DNA of 52,011 nt from an uncultured Enterobacterales bacterium (lineage in GTDB: Bacteria; Pseudomonadota; Gammaproteobacteria; Enterobacterales; Psychrobiaceae). Location: the NCBI GenBank assembly GCA_937981905.1, contig CALJMY010000096.1, forward strand, positions 1-52,011. Direction: 5' to 3'. The translations under genes and the position numbers were made by a program. Numbering within the stretch: the first letter of the stretch is position 1; every line of letters starts with the position of its first letter. Positions 42,001 through 51,300 of this stretch are shown here, piece after piece. The notes below the pieces were generated by a model. That model was not told where the DNA came from. It did not search any database and saw only the letters and a program-made list of their open reading frames with translations.

Positions 42001-42488
42001 AAGTGCGTTCAATTCTAGGACAAGGAAGTTGTTTTTCAATTGAGTTACCAAGCTGTGCACCTGATATACCATTAATTACTGGACAATTAAGCACCAATAA
42101 AGTTGGTTTAGCTGGTTTACGTGTCTTATGTGTTGACGATAAACGTGAAAACCTTGATGCGATGCTGACATTTTTAAACAAATGGCAGGTCGATGTGAAA
42201 ACGGCATGTACTTCTGCTGAAGCAATGGATGTGCTGAGCTTATTTGAGCCCCAGCTAATTCTAATGGATTATAATCTCAATGATGAAGTCAATGGGCTAC
42301 AACTCATTGCAAAAATCCGTAACTACCTTGGTTATCAAATACCTGCAATTTTAGTCACGGCTAATCAAGATGAAGAAGTAATTACTCAAGCTTTTAACCA
42401 AAATTGTCAATATTTAAATAAACCGCTAAAACCAGCAAAGCTTAGAGTCCTGCTTCAGGCCGCGCAAGTTGAAGGTGCGAAGCAATAA
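39042..42488 (+). CDS. Hybrid sensor histidine kinase with N-terminal sodium:solute symporter domain, PAS, HisKA/HATPase and REC domains (CrbS-like)
   Basis: About 12 TM SSS-like N-terminus; STAC-like linker; PAS (SLEQGISVIDKNLDLVAWN); HisKA FLALASHDILQPLNAAKLYL; REC LILMDYNLND. Confidence 0.92.
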   Translation: MALSWIALAIVYLAGLFWLAKWGDSHSATAKKLTSHPAIYSLALAIYCTAWTFFGSVGAATRNTWDYLPILLGPILLYLFGYRFLLKLTQVSKKQNITTIADFISSRYGKRQTVALLVTIIALLATIPYIALQLKAIGSAFLLVSGQKDTNSVVLGATLFIALFSIYFGTKRVDVTEYRRGFILAISFESIIKLTALIAVAVYGYSWWQQQNDGAMLASFVSYEALDNFQSTTFWAQTLMAAAAVICLPRQFHVAVIDNLSLNHLKTARWLFPLYLIIIAAVIPIISVAGQAMLGSSGNEPDTYVLSLAILSDSLLLKMLVFVGGLSAATAMIIVATLTLSTMLTNDVILPNFLANKDHKKPSLDYTHTIILIRRIVIGMLLLLAYIYQQQMTNSSSLASIGLLAFSLVIQLLPAIVGGLYWKRGHAHGVYAGLIVGVVVWILWLILPIINESSGLFLHNAAISEGAILSLIANIIAYILFSMYSQTSLIDRIQAEAFVTSIEVASIEVREEHDDKHNLNTTVQDLITLLTTFLGETRCQMLIEEYQHRQNLTLNLEQKPHKTFVVFSERALGGVIGASSAKVLVDSALSGKRLNFEEVVNFFDDTTQAIQFNISALFTSLESLEQGISVIDKNLDLVAWNKSYVALFDYPDDLITVGTPVADLIRYNAQRGECGVGNIDVLVQKRLEHMRSGTSHRFLRQRSDGRVIEMVGNPLPGGGFITSFNDVTQHIEIQHALKEANIDLQNRIQKRSEEVKTINAELHLEIQRRADAETELVNARKTAEKANAKKTNFLALASHDILQPLNAAKLYLGALQEEPLEKEASQIVQKLDDSLNASEVLIATLLDIARLDQGDMKPRFSAVSIKTLMNPLIDELNMQAEEKGLQLTCKIQDVWLNTDRTYLYRILQNLLSNAIKYTPSGRVLLTVRKRKNTVLLQVWDTGLGIEQEELSNIFSDFYRSGDQRQHGFGLGLGVVARLGQQLNSPVQVRSILGQGSCFSIELPSCAPDIPLITGQLSTNKVGLAGLRVLCVDDKRENLDAMLTFLNKWQVDVKTACTSAEAMDVLSLFEPQLILMDYNLNDEVNGLQLIAKIRNYLGYQIPAILVTANQDEEVITQAFNQNCQYLNKPLKPAKLRVLLQAAQVEGAKQ

Positions 42489-43095
42489 GGACCGCTTGAG
42501 TACGGTTGTTAATATGTAGCTTTTTAAAGATGGCGGTTACGTGTGCTTTTACTGTTGCTGTCGCAATATCCAAATTATAACCAATTTGTTTATTCAATAA
42601 ACCGTCTCGCATATAACACAAAACCTTGTATTGCGCGGGTGTAAGGCTCGCTACTCTAACGGCTAATTCAGTAAACTCATTGTCTACTTCTACCCCATCA
42701 GCAGCATAAGTTTGTGGTAACCAAATATCTCCTTCTAACATTGCTGTTACTGCCAAGGAAATTTGTGCTGCACTAGTTGTTTTAGGGACAAAACCTAGCG
42801 CGCCAATATTGATGACTTTTGAAATTATGTCTCGATCTTCCAAACCAGACACAACTGCAATGGGTAAATCAGGAAATATTTTACGGATGTGAATCAGACC
42901 AAAAAGGTCGCCGCTACCAGGCATGTGGAGATCCAGTAGCAGTAAATCGATATCTTTAGTTTGATGTAATACTTCGACAGTTTCTTTTAAATCAGCAGCT
43001 TCAAGTAAGGTAAGTTGCTCAAAGCTATTACTTAATGCGCCCCTTATTGCATCGCGATACAACGGATGATCATCAGCGATTAGTAATGTTGTCAT
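42442..43095 (-). CDS. LuxR/NarL-family response regulator (CrbR-like)
   Basis: MTTLLIADDHPLYRDAI, LLLLDLHMPGSGDLFG, LTPAQYKVLCYMRDGLLNKQIGYNLDIATATVKAHVTAIFKKL; convergent with kinase, 47-bp overlap. Confidence 0.92.
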   Translation of the reverse strand: MTTLLIADDHPLYRDAIRGALSNSFEQLTLLEAADLKETVEVLHQTKDIDLLLLDLHMPGSGDLFGLIHIRKIFPDLPIAVVSGLEDRDIISKVINIGALGFVPKTTSAAQISLAVTAMLEGDIWLPQTYAADGVEVDNEFTELAVRVASLTPAQYKVLCYMRDGLLNKQIGYNLDIATATVKAHVTAIFKKLHINNRTQAVLIASHLQLARPEAGL

Positions 43096-43332
43096 AAAGT
43101 AACCTAATATTATTTAACTTTCTGTTAACGAGTGTATCAACAACTGATGAGTCTGCCAATGTCGATATATTACCCAATTGAACATATTCGCTGACACATT
43201 ATTTTGCTATAAGAAAAATTAGTTGCCCTACAAATATTATATTTTAAATAACGCACATCATGATGATGGGAAAAGACACCTAACTACGGTATATTTACCA
43301 CATTATTTATTCGGTTATTTTTCGGAGCCCTC

Positions 43333-43959
43333 ATGGCCGCACTCGGCACGTTATATATTGTTTCTGCACCTAGCGGCGCAGGTAAATCGAGTTTGATTTC
43401 AGCGTTGATTGAAAAAAATACTCAAAACAATCTACAAGTTTCGGTTTCTCACACGACAAGAGCGCCAAGAACAGGTGAAGAAAATGGTATTCACTATCAT
43501 TTTGTCAATGTTGACGCCTTTAAAGCATTAATCGATGACAATGTATTTTTTGAATGGGCTCAAGTGTTCGATAATTATTACGGAACCTCTCGTACTGTAA
43601 TTGAAGAACAACTAGCAAAAGGTATCGATGTATTTTTAGATATTGATTGGCAAGGTGCTCGTCAAGTTAAAGAATTAATGCCACAAGCTAAAGGTATTTT
43701 TATCATGCCGCCATCACGTACAGAGCTTGAGCGACGCTTAGTAGGGCGCGGAACAGACAGTGAAGAAGTAATAAATTCACGAATGCAACAAGCCGTTAGT
43801 GAGATGTCACATTTCGACGAATACGATTATTTAATTATTAATGACGATTTTGAACAAGCATTATCTGATTTTAGTGCTATTATCGAGTGTAATCGCTTGT
43901 ATACCAACCAACAATTATTAAAACATAGCGATATGTTAAAAGATCTGTTGGCGCCATAG
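43333..43959 (+). CDS. gmk: Guanylate kinase
   Basis: [45 protein letters not shown]. Confidence 0.97.
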   Translation: MAALGTLYIVSAPSGAGKSSLISALIEKNTQNNLQVSVSHTTRAPRTGEENGIHYHFVNVDAFKALIDDNVFFEWAQVFDNYYGTSRTVIEEQLAKGIDVFLDIDWQGARQVKELMPQAKGIFIMPPSRTELERRLVGRGTDSEEVINSRMQQAVSEMSHFDEYDYLIINDDFEQALSDFSAIIECNRLYTNQQLLKHSDMLKDLLAP

Positions 43960-44012
43960 GGTAAATCGAGTATACTTTTGCGTCATTTTTTATACATAAT
44001 TTAGGAGTTTCC

Positions 44013-44294
44013 ATGGCTCGCGTAACAGTTGAAGATGCTTTAGATCAAGTTGGTAACCGTTTTGACTTAATTCTTGTCGCTGCACGTCGTGCTCGTCAAT
44101 TAGCAAACGGCGGCCAAGATGCTCTAGTAGACGAAGAAAACGATAAACCAACCGTAGTAGCACTTCGTGAAATTGAAAAAGGTCTTGTGACCAATGAAAC
44201 AATGGATGAGTGTGAGCGTGTTGTACAACGCGAACAAGAAGCGGCTGAACTTGCTGCGGTAGCTGCTATTGCAGAAGGCCGAATCAGCGAGTAA
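44013..44294 (+). CDS. rpoZ: RNA polymerase omega subunit
   Basis: [34 protein letters not shown]. Confidence 0.97.
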   Translation: MARVTVEDALDQVGNRFDLILVAARRARQLANGGQDALVDEENDKPTVVALREIEKGLVTNETMDECERVVQREQEAAELAAVAAIAEGRISE

Positions 44295-44328
44295 TCGCGC
44301 TTCATCCTTATTCACAACGGGGTGAACA

Positions 44329-46425
44329 TTGTACCTAATAGAAAATCTTGTAGAGGTAGCATCGAGCTACCTTGAACCATCACAAGTAGAACAAGTTGTT
44401 GACGCTTATCGCGTAGCTAAAGCTGCACATGAGGGTCAATTTCGTTCGTCTGGTGAACCATACGTTACGCATCCCGTTGCAGTCTGCCAAATTTTAGCCG
44501 ATATGCATCTTGATCACGAAACATTAATGGCGGCGTTATTACACGACGTTATTGAAGATACCCCAGTTACTCAAGACGAACTCGCTGCACAATTTGGCGA
44601 AACCGTTGGTGATTTGGTTGAAGGTGTTTCAAAGCTCGATAAATTGAAATTTAGAGATCATAAAGAAGCGCAAGCCGAAAACTTTCGTAAAATGATGATG
44701 GCTATGGTTCAAGATCTACGAGTTATTCTGATCAAACTTGCTGACCGAACACATAACATGCGCACATTGGGAGCATTACGCCCTGATAAACGCCGTCGTA
44801 TTGCCCGTGAAACACTTGATATTTATGCACCAATTGCTAATCGTCTTGGTATTCATAATATAAAATATGAATTAGAAGAATTAGGCTTTAAAGGATTATA
44901 TCCAAATAGATTTCGTGTTTTAAATGAAGTAGTTAAACACGCGAAAGGCAATCGTAAAGAAGTTCTTCAAAATGTTGAGCAAGAAATTAGTGGTCGCTTA
45001 GCCGAAGCTAATATCCATGCATCAATAGAAGGCCGTCAAAAGAATCTTTATTCTATTTACAATAAAATGCGCAGCAAAGAAATTCATTTCGAAGATGTTA
45101 TGGACATTTATGCATTCCGTATAATTGTGGATGATATAGACACATGTTATCGCTCACTTGGTGCTATGCATACCTTATTTAAACCTCGCCCTGGGCGTTT
45201 TAAGGATTATATTGCACTGCCTAAAGCCAATGGCTACCAATCATTACACACCTCGCTTTTAGGTCCACATGGTATTCCTGTTGAAGTTCAAATTAGAACT
45301 GAACACATGGACCAAATGGCCGATAAAGGAGTGGCTGCGCATTGGGTTTATAAAAATGATGATAGCCAAGGTACTACAGCTCAAGTGCGCGCTCGTCATT
45401 GGGTACAAAGCTTATTAGAACTACAACAGAGTGCCGGTAACTCTTTCGAATTTATCGAAAATGTAAAAACCGACTTATTTCCTGATGAAATTTACGTGTT
45501 CACTCCAAACGGTAATTTACTTGAATTGCCTGCAGGTTCAACACCCGTTGATTTTGCATACGCAGTTCATACTGATATTGGCAACTCATGTGTGGGCGCA
45601 CGAGTAGATCGTCAATCTTATTCACTCAGTCAAAAGCTGATTAGTGGTCAGAATGTAGAAATAATCACAGCACCAGGATCACAGCCCAATGCAGCATGGT
45701 TAAACTTTGTTGTGACGGCTCGTGCACGTTCTCAAATTCGTAATGTATTAAAGAGTCGCCATACTAAAGAATCAGTAACATTAGGCAGACGATTACTATC
45801 TCATGCAATGGGTGATATTGAATTAGATACGTTAGACGAAGAAAGAGTGAATCAAGTTGTTAAAGATACCAACCACGAATCATTCGACGCTTTACTCTCG
45901 AATATTGGTTTAGGTAATGCGATGAGCTTTGCTATTGCGCATCAATTAACCGATATCAGTTCTAATGACAACGGAAAAACTAATAAAGTATCGATTAAGG
46001 GTGCCGATGGCATGCTTATTTCTTATGCTAAATGTTGTCGCCCTATTCCTGGCGATCCAATCATTGCTCATTTAAGTCCGGGTAAAGGGTTAGTTATTCA
46101 TATTGAATGTTGTGCAAATATTTCAGGTTTTGAAAAAGAGAAAGATAAGTACTTACATGTTGAGTGGGATAACGAAAGTAAAAACGAATACCTAACTCAT
46201 ATTCGTATTGATATGGTCAATCATCAAGGTATTTTAGCCGCGGTGACGACAGCAATATCTAATGCTGGTGCGAATATAAACTCCATGAATACAGAAGAAA
46301 AAGAAGGTCGTATTTATTTCGTAAACGTAGTTATATGCGTTAAAGATCGTATACATTTAGCTAACGTTATTCGTCGTGTTCGTGTAGTAAATGATGTTAT
46401 TAAAGTAACACGCCTTAAACATTAA
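44329..46425 (+). CDS. spoT: Bifunctional (p)ppGpp synthetase/hydrolase
   Basis: HD domain LLHDVIEDTPVT, synthetase YRSLGAMHTLFKPRPGRFKDYIALPKANGYQSLHT, TGS and ACT domains; TTG start. Confidence 0.96.
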   Translation: MYLIENLVEVASSYLEPSQVEQVVDAYRVAKAAHEGQFRSSGEPYVTHPVAVCQILADMHLDHETLMAALLHDVIEDTPVTQDELAAQFGETVGDLVEGVSKLDKLKFRDHKEAQAENFRKMMMAMVQDLRVILIKLADRTHNMRTLGALRPDKRRRIARETLDIYAPIANRLGIHNIKYELEELGFKGLYPNRFRVLNEVVKHAKGNRKEVLQNVEQEISGRLAEANIHASIEGRQKNLYSIYNKMRSKEIHFEDVMDIYAFRIIVDDIDTCYRSLGAMHTLFKPRPGRFKDYIALPKANGYQSLHTSLLGPHGIPVEVQIRTEHMDQMADKGVAAHWVYKNDDSQGTTAQVRARHWVQSLLELQQSAGNSFEFIENVKTDLFPDEIYVFTPNGNLLELPAGSTPVDFAYAVHTDIGNSCVGARVDRQSYSLSQKLISGQNVEIITAPGSQPNAAWLNFVVTARARSQIRNVLKSRHTKESVTLGRRLLSHAMGDIELDTLDEERVNQVVKDTNHESFDALLSNIGLGNAMSFAIAHQLTDISSNDNGKTNKVSIKGADGMLISYAKCCRPIPGDPIIAHLSPGKGLVIHIECCANISGFEKEKDKYLHVEWDNESKNEYLTHIRIDMVNHQGILAAVTTAISNAGANINSMNTEEKEGRIYFVNVVICVKDRIHLANVIRRVRVVNDVIKVTRLKH

Positions 46426-46457
46426 TTTTAAAATATTTAATTTTGGAGAAATAAAAA

Positions 46458-46841
46458 ATGGCGAATAAAGAAATTATTTCGACTCCCAATGCACCTGCCG
46501 CTATTGGAACATATAGCCAAGCAGTAAAAGTAGACAATACTGTTTATTTATCGGGTCAAATTCCATTAGTACCAGCAACAATGGAAATGGTAAGCGACGA
46601 CTTTAAAGCACAAGTGGTTCAAGTATTCGAAAATTTAACAGCTGTTTGTGAAGCTGCCGGTGGTTCAATGAAAGATATTGTTAAATTAAATATCTTTATG
46701 ACTGACCTAAGCAACTTTGCTACTGTCAATGAAGTAATGGCTAATTACTTTGAACAACCTTATCCTGCACGTGCAGCGATAGAAGTTAGCGCATTACCAA
46801 AAGCTAGCCAAGTAGAAATGGATGGTGTGATGGTACTTTAG
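46458..46841 (+). CDS. ridA: RidA family reactive intermediate/imine deaminase
   Basis: [55 protein letters not shown]. Confidence 0.95.
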   Translation: MANKEIISTPNAPAAIGTYSQAVKVDNTVYLSGQIPLVPATMEMVSDDFKAQVVQVFENLTAVCEAAGGSMKDIVKLNIFMTDLSNFATVNEVMANYFEQPYPARAAIEVSALPKASQVEMDGVMVL

Positions 46842-46857
46842 TACTCATCAACGTAAT

Positions 46858-46895
46858 AAAAAGCCCAAATACGTTATCCGTATTTGGGCTTTTTT
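46858..46895. terminator. Terminator after ridA
   Basis: AAAAAGCCCAAATACG...CGTATTTGGGCTTTTTT. Confidence 0.88.
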
Positions 46896-46949
46896 AATAT
46901 CTTCTATTTATCAAAATATCATAAATAACTATTAATTTTACGATCTATA

Positions 46950-48779
46950 TTAGTAATATTTTTTTCGTAAAAATATAAGTATTAGAAGTGGGAATAGAAA
47001 AGCACTACCTCCATTACTTTTTTTAGTCTCATCGATTTCTGTTGCCTCATTGACCTCTGTATTATCGGTAGCCTCGGTGCTCGCTTCAATAGTAGCTAAA
47101 ATCGTCATACTAATTGTTTCTTGAACGTCATTTACACCATCACTCACCACAACATTAAATGTAGCAACAGTATCAATGTCTACTTCTGGCGCAGTAAAAA
47201 TTAATGAATTACTCGTCTCATCAAAAGTCAGTTCTAATGTCGACTCTTGAGTCCAGAAATACGTTAATAAATCATTTTCTGGGTCAATAACATTAGTACT
47301 AATAGTGACGACTTCACCACTATTAGCTGTAGTAGCAGCATCTATAGTAATCGCTGGTGCTAGATTAACAACAGGAGAACCGTCTCCACAGGCTTCGCCA
47401 AAAATAGGTTTAATCCATTCAGGATGATCGATAAAAGGATTACGATTACCTTGGAATTCATAAACGATATTATTACGGTTTTGCTCCCAAGTACTAACAG
47501 GATCTGCATTATGCCAGCTATATAATGTACATAATTTACCTAGTTCAGCAGTGTCGGTAGAAGTACCAACATAATCGACTAAAAGAAGGTCAGGTGTATT
47601 ATCAGCTACTGCTCCGCTATAACGTACGTCCATATAAAACAACATACGAGCAACATCACCTTTCACCTCATCTCGAGGCTCAAACGAATCATTATCTTTA
47701 AAGTTCTCAGGAGCTTCGGTAAGAGCAACACCACCTTCGTCAAAATCTAGGTTACCTCGTTCTGAGTTAATTGATGCATCCGCAGGGCGTAAATGATGGG
47801 CATCGGTAAAAGCGTATTGACTGTCACTTGGAAAACCATGACTTTTTGCCCACACATGTTCTCGATTCCATGCGTCGCCACTATTGCCAATTAATCCAGC
47901 ATTAAGACCTTTCCCAATAGAACGGCCACTATAAATTTCAATCACCTTACCACTATCATTTGGATCTTCATCTGAGTTTGTTAACACAGTCCAAACTTCG
48001 CTGTAAGTAAGCTTTTTATGATCTTTACTAATGTCTTGATTTATAGAACTTCTCAAATCATCATCAGCGGCAATCAAAGCGTTTAAATAATATGCACTTT
48101 CATCATACGTTGCACTATCTACTATTTTATCAATTGTTGGACAATTACTACATATATCATCTTCGGCTGAAACTTCAGGTACGCGCTCAACATCTACACA
48201 CGAAAGTTCTCCGATACAACCCAAACCATCACTCGTATCCTTATCAAATACAACCCACTGCGAAAGACTGATACCAGGAAACTCATCACTAGGAATGTTA
48301 TCGCCTTCAATGGTACTAGCTGTTCTACGAAGTGTTTTGTCTTTAGTATTAAAGTTACCACTACTCCATGAAGAACCAGGGTCTGTTCCGTATTGACCAA
48401 AACTGTCAACAATTGAGTCACCTAATGTGAGTAACAAAGCATCATCACCATTAAACGAAGCAACATTTGATTCAACGCCATCTAAAATTTTAAACTCGTT
48501 TTCAGCCCCTCGATTATAAATAACTAAGGCACTTTGAGCAGCTAAGGTTCCTGTTAACGCTAAAGAATCCGTTGCTGTTAAAGCACCGTTAGAATATAAC
48601 GTAACTGAATATCCGGTTAAATCGAGTTCAACACCTGATATATTTGACAGCTCTATCGCTTTGTTCAAGCTACCACCTTCAACATATTCGGTAATGATCA
48701 ATTGAGCATTAACCGTTGAGGGGATTATTAAGGCGATAAGTAACGCCTTTAGTTGCCACCGATTTTTTATCTTCATCAT
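46950..48779 (-). CDS. Extracellular endonuclease (lamin-tail domain plus endonuclease I family) with GlyGly-CTERM-like C-terminus
   Basis: Signal peptide; LTD ITEYVEGGSLNKAIELSNISGVELDLTGY; nuclease WNREHVWAKSHGFPSDSQYAFTDAHHLRPADASINSERGNLDFDEGG; C-terminus SNGGSAFLFPLLILIFLRKKYY. Confidence 0.88.
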   Translation of the reverse strand: MMKIKNRWQLKALLIALIIPSTVNAQLIITEYVEGGSLNKAIELSNISGVELDLTGYSVTLYSNGALTATDSLALTGTLAAQSALVIYNRGAENEFKILDGVESNVASFNGDDALLLTLGDSIVDSFGQYGTDPGSSWSSGNFNTKDKTLRRTASTIEGDNIPSDEFPGISLSQWVVFDKDTSDGLGCIGELSCVDVERVPEVSAEDDICSNCPTIDKIVDSATYDESAYYLNALIAADDDLRSSINQDISKDHKKLTYSEVWTVLTNSDEDPNDSGKVIEIYSGRSIGKGLNAGLIGNSGDAWNREHVWAKSHGFPSDSQYAFTDAHHLRPADASINSERGNLDFDEGGVALTEAPENFKDNDSFEPRDEVKGDVARMLFYMDVRYSGAVADNTPDLLLVDYVGTSTDTAELGKLCTLYSWHNADPVSTWEQNRNNIVYEFQGNRNPFIDHPEWIKPIFGEACGDGSPVVNLAPAITIDAATTANSGEVVTISTNVIDPENDLLTYFWTQESTLELTFDETSNSLIFTAPEVDIDTVATFNVVVSDGVNDVQETISMTILATIEASTEATDNTEVNEATEIDETKKSNGGSAFLFPLLILIFLRKKYY

Positions 48780-49018
48780 TGTGTTCCATGGTTTAATTTA
48801 AAGTAATGCCTTGATATCATTTTCATTAAGGTAATGAATTGAAAGTATTAAATAGATTTAATTTTGGCTTGCCGAATCTAATTGAAAGTTTATAAGGTGT
48901 CTAGTCGTTGAAATGAAGCGAAAGAAGTAAAAATTAAAAAACTTAATATTAAAGCATTGAAATAAAAATTAAAATTAGAATACCCTTCTAATATTAACGT
49001 CTTAAAACATACCTATTA

Positions 49019-49034
49019 CGTGATAAGCATCACA
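49019..49034. promoter_or_regulatory. CRP-like site
   Basis: CGTGA-TAAGCA-TCACA, 9/10 match to TGTGA-N6-TCACA. Confidence 0.45.
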
Positions 49035-49201
49035 TGAATAAAATAACGGTTATGAGTTACAAAATTTCACCTCTAATACGTTTATTTATATTTTCAAATT
49101 ATTATGAAATATCAATATGAAATCTCATCAAACAATCACTTTATAATTATCTCTTCGAGGCGTATATTGTGAAAAGAAGATAACAAGTAAATAAGAGCGC
49201 C

Positions 49202-51283
49202 ATGTTACACCGCACCAGCATGCTTACATCTCCCGTCACCGACCTAAAAGGCGTTGGTGCTAAAATGGCAGAACGATTAGAAAAAATCGGTATTGTCAGC
49301 ATTGAAGACATGTTATTCCACCTGCCTACTCGCTATGAAGATCGCACGCGTTTACATTTTTTAAATCAACTCATGCCAGGTGATCACGTTAGTTTTATTG
49401 CTACCATTGAACACTGTGAAATAACCAATGGCAGACGACGCATGTTACTTTGTCATGTCAGTGATGACTTTGGACGAGCTACCTTATTATTTTTTAACTT
49501 TGCTGCTAGTCAAAAAAATGCTCTGCAAACGGGGCGTCAAATTCGATGCTTTGGTGAAATAAAACGAGGTGGTCGCGGTATCGAAGTTGTTCATCCTGAA
49601 TACAAATTTGTCGATGAATACACTCAAGTCGAAACACAAGAAACATTAACAGCGGTTTACCCTACAACCGAAGGTGTGAAGCAAATTACCATGCGTAATA
49701 TTGCTACTCAGGCCGTTGAATATTTAAATCGTTTTGAAATAACCGATTTATTACCACCAAATTTGTATATTGAACAATCGTCACTTAAAGATGCCTTACT
49801 ATATATCCACCAGCCACCACCAGAAGCAGATGTCGAATTACTGACTATGGGTCAACACCCAATGCAACAACGATTAGCGCTAGAAGAACTGATTGCGCAT
49901 AACTTGTCGATGTTACAAGCCAAACAACAAACCCAAAAATTCAAATCATTTGCCATTGCTGCAACTAATCCATTAGAAGCAAAAATGTTGGCATCTTTAC
50001 CGTTCTCACCAACCAACGCACAACAACGTGTTATTGCTGAAATTAAGCAAGACATGATGATTGAAAAACCAATGATGCGATTAGTTCAAGGTGATGTAGG
50101 GTCAGGCAAAACATTAGTAGCTGCTATTGCTGCATTAGCAGTACTAGCCCAAGGAAAACAAGTGGTCTTAATGGCGCCTACCGAATTATTAGCTGAACAA
50201 CACACGATTAATTTTGAACAATGGTTAATACCGCTAGGCATCAATGTTGGTTGGCTTGCGGGTAAACTTAAAGGTAAAAAACGAGAAGCAACATTAGCTG
50301 GTTTAGCAGATGGTTCTATTAATATGCTTATTGGTACTCACGCCGTTTTCCAAGAAAATGTGCATTATCATAACTTGGCGTTAGTAATTATCGACGAACA
50401 ACATCGTTTTGGAGTGCAACAACGCTTAGCATTACGTGAAAAAGGTACACAAGGAGAGTTTTATCCTCATCAACTAGTAATGACAGCCACGCCTATTCCA
50501 CGAACGCTTGCAATGACTGCCTATGCTGATTTAGACACATCTATTATCGATGAACTTCCACCAGGCAGAACGCCCGTTAAAACAGTCGCGATTGGCGATT
50601 CTCGACGCGACGATGTTATCGAACGTGTGAAAAAAGCCTGTTTAGACGGGAGACAAGCTTATTGGGTTTGTACCCTCATTGAAGAGTCTGAGGTTTTACA
50701 ATGCCAAGCTGCTGAAAACACAGCGATGGAACTTACCAGCCAATTAACTGACTTAAAGATAGGGCTAGTTCACGGACGAATGACTTCAAAAGAAAAACAA
50801 TCGATCATGGAATCATTTAAGCAAGGTCAGGTTCATCTTCTGGTTGCTACAACTGTTATTGAAGTTGGCGTAGATGTGCCTAACGCCAGTTTGATGATTA
50901 TAGAAAATCCAGAACGCTTAGGATTAGCACAGCTTCATCAATTACGCGGACGTGTAGGTCGAGGCAGTATTGAAAGCCATTGTGTCTTACTTTATCGCAC
51001 ACCATTGTCTTTTACCGCTAACAAACGCTTAGGCGTATTGCGTGATACCAACGATGGATTTGTTATCGCGCAAAAAGATTTAGATATTAGGGGGCCCGGC
51101 GAAGTGCTTGGTACAAAACAAACGGGACTCGCTGACTTAAAGGTTGCTGACTTAATACGTGATCAAGAACTTATTCCACAGGTTGGCTACTTAGCCAATC
51201 AGTTAATCGTACATCATCCAGAATGGGTAACACCCATTGTGAAACGTTGGCTTGGTAATAAAAGCCACTATAGCCAAGCGTAA
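49202..51283 (+). CDS. recG: ATP-dependent DNA helicase RecG
   Basis: VTDLKGVGAKMAERLEKIGI, RLVQGDVGSGKTLVAAIAAL, DEQHRFGVQQRLALREKG, QLRGRVGRG. Confidence 0.97.
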   Translation: MLHRTSMLTSPVTDLKGVGAKMAERLEKIGIVSIEDMLFHLPTRYEDRTRLHFLNQLMPGDHVSFIATIEHCEITNGRRRMLLCHVSDDFGRATLLFFNFAASQKNALQTGRQIRCFGEIKRGGRGIEVVHPEYKFVDEYTQVETQETLTAVYPTTEGVKQITMRNIATQAVEYLNRFEITDLLPPNLYIEQSSLKDALLYIHQPPPEADVELLTMGQHPMQQRLALEELIAHNLSMLQAKQQTQKFKSFAIAATNPLEAKMLASLPFSPTNAQQRVIAEIKQDMMIEKPMMRLVQGDVGSGKTLVAAIAALAVLAQGKQVVLMAPTELLAEQHTINFEQWLIPLGINVGWLAGKLKGKKREATLAGLADGSINMLIGTHAVFQENVHYHNLALVIIDEQHRFGVQQRLALREKGTQGEFYPHQLVMTATPIPRTLAMTAYADLDTSIIDELPPGRTPVKTVAIGDSRRDDVIERVKKACLDGRQAYWVCTLIEESEVLQCQAAENTAMELTSQLTDLKIGLVHGRMTSKEKQSIMESFKQGQVHLLVATTVIEVGVDVPNASLMIIENPERLGLAQLHQLRGRVGRGSIESHCVLLYRTPLSFTANKRLGVLRDTNDGFVIAQKDLDIRGPGEVLGTKQTGLADLKVADLIRDQELIPQVGYLANQLIVHHPEWVTPIVKRWLGNKSHYSQA

Positions 51284-51300
51284 AAAAAGAAGGACTGAAT

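Noticed and set aside
43990-44315. Three reverse-strand ORFs over rpoZ
   Set aside because: Antisense to the highly conserved omega subunit gene
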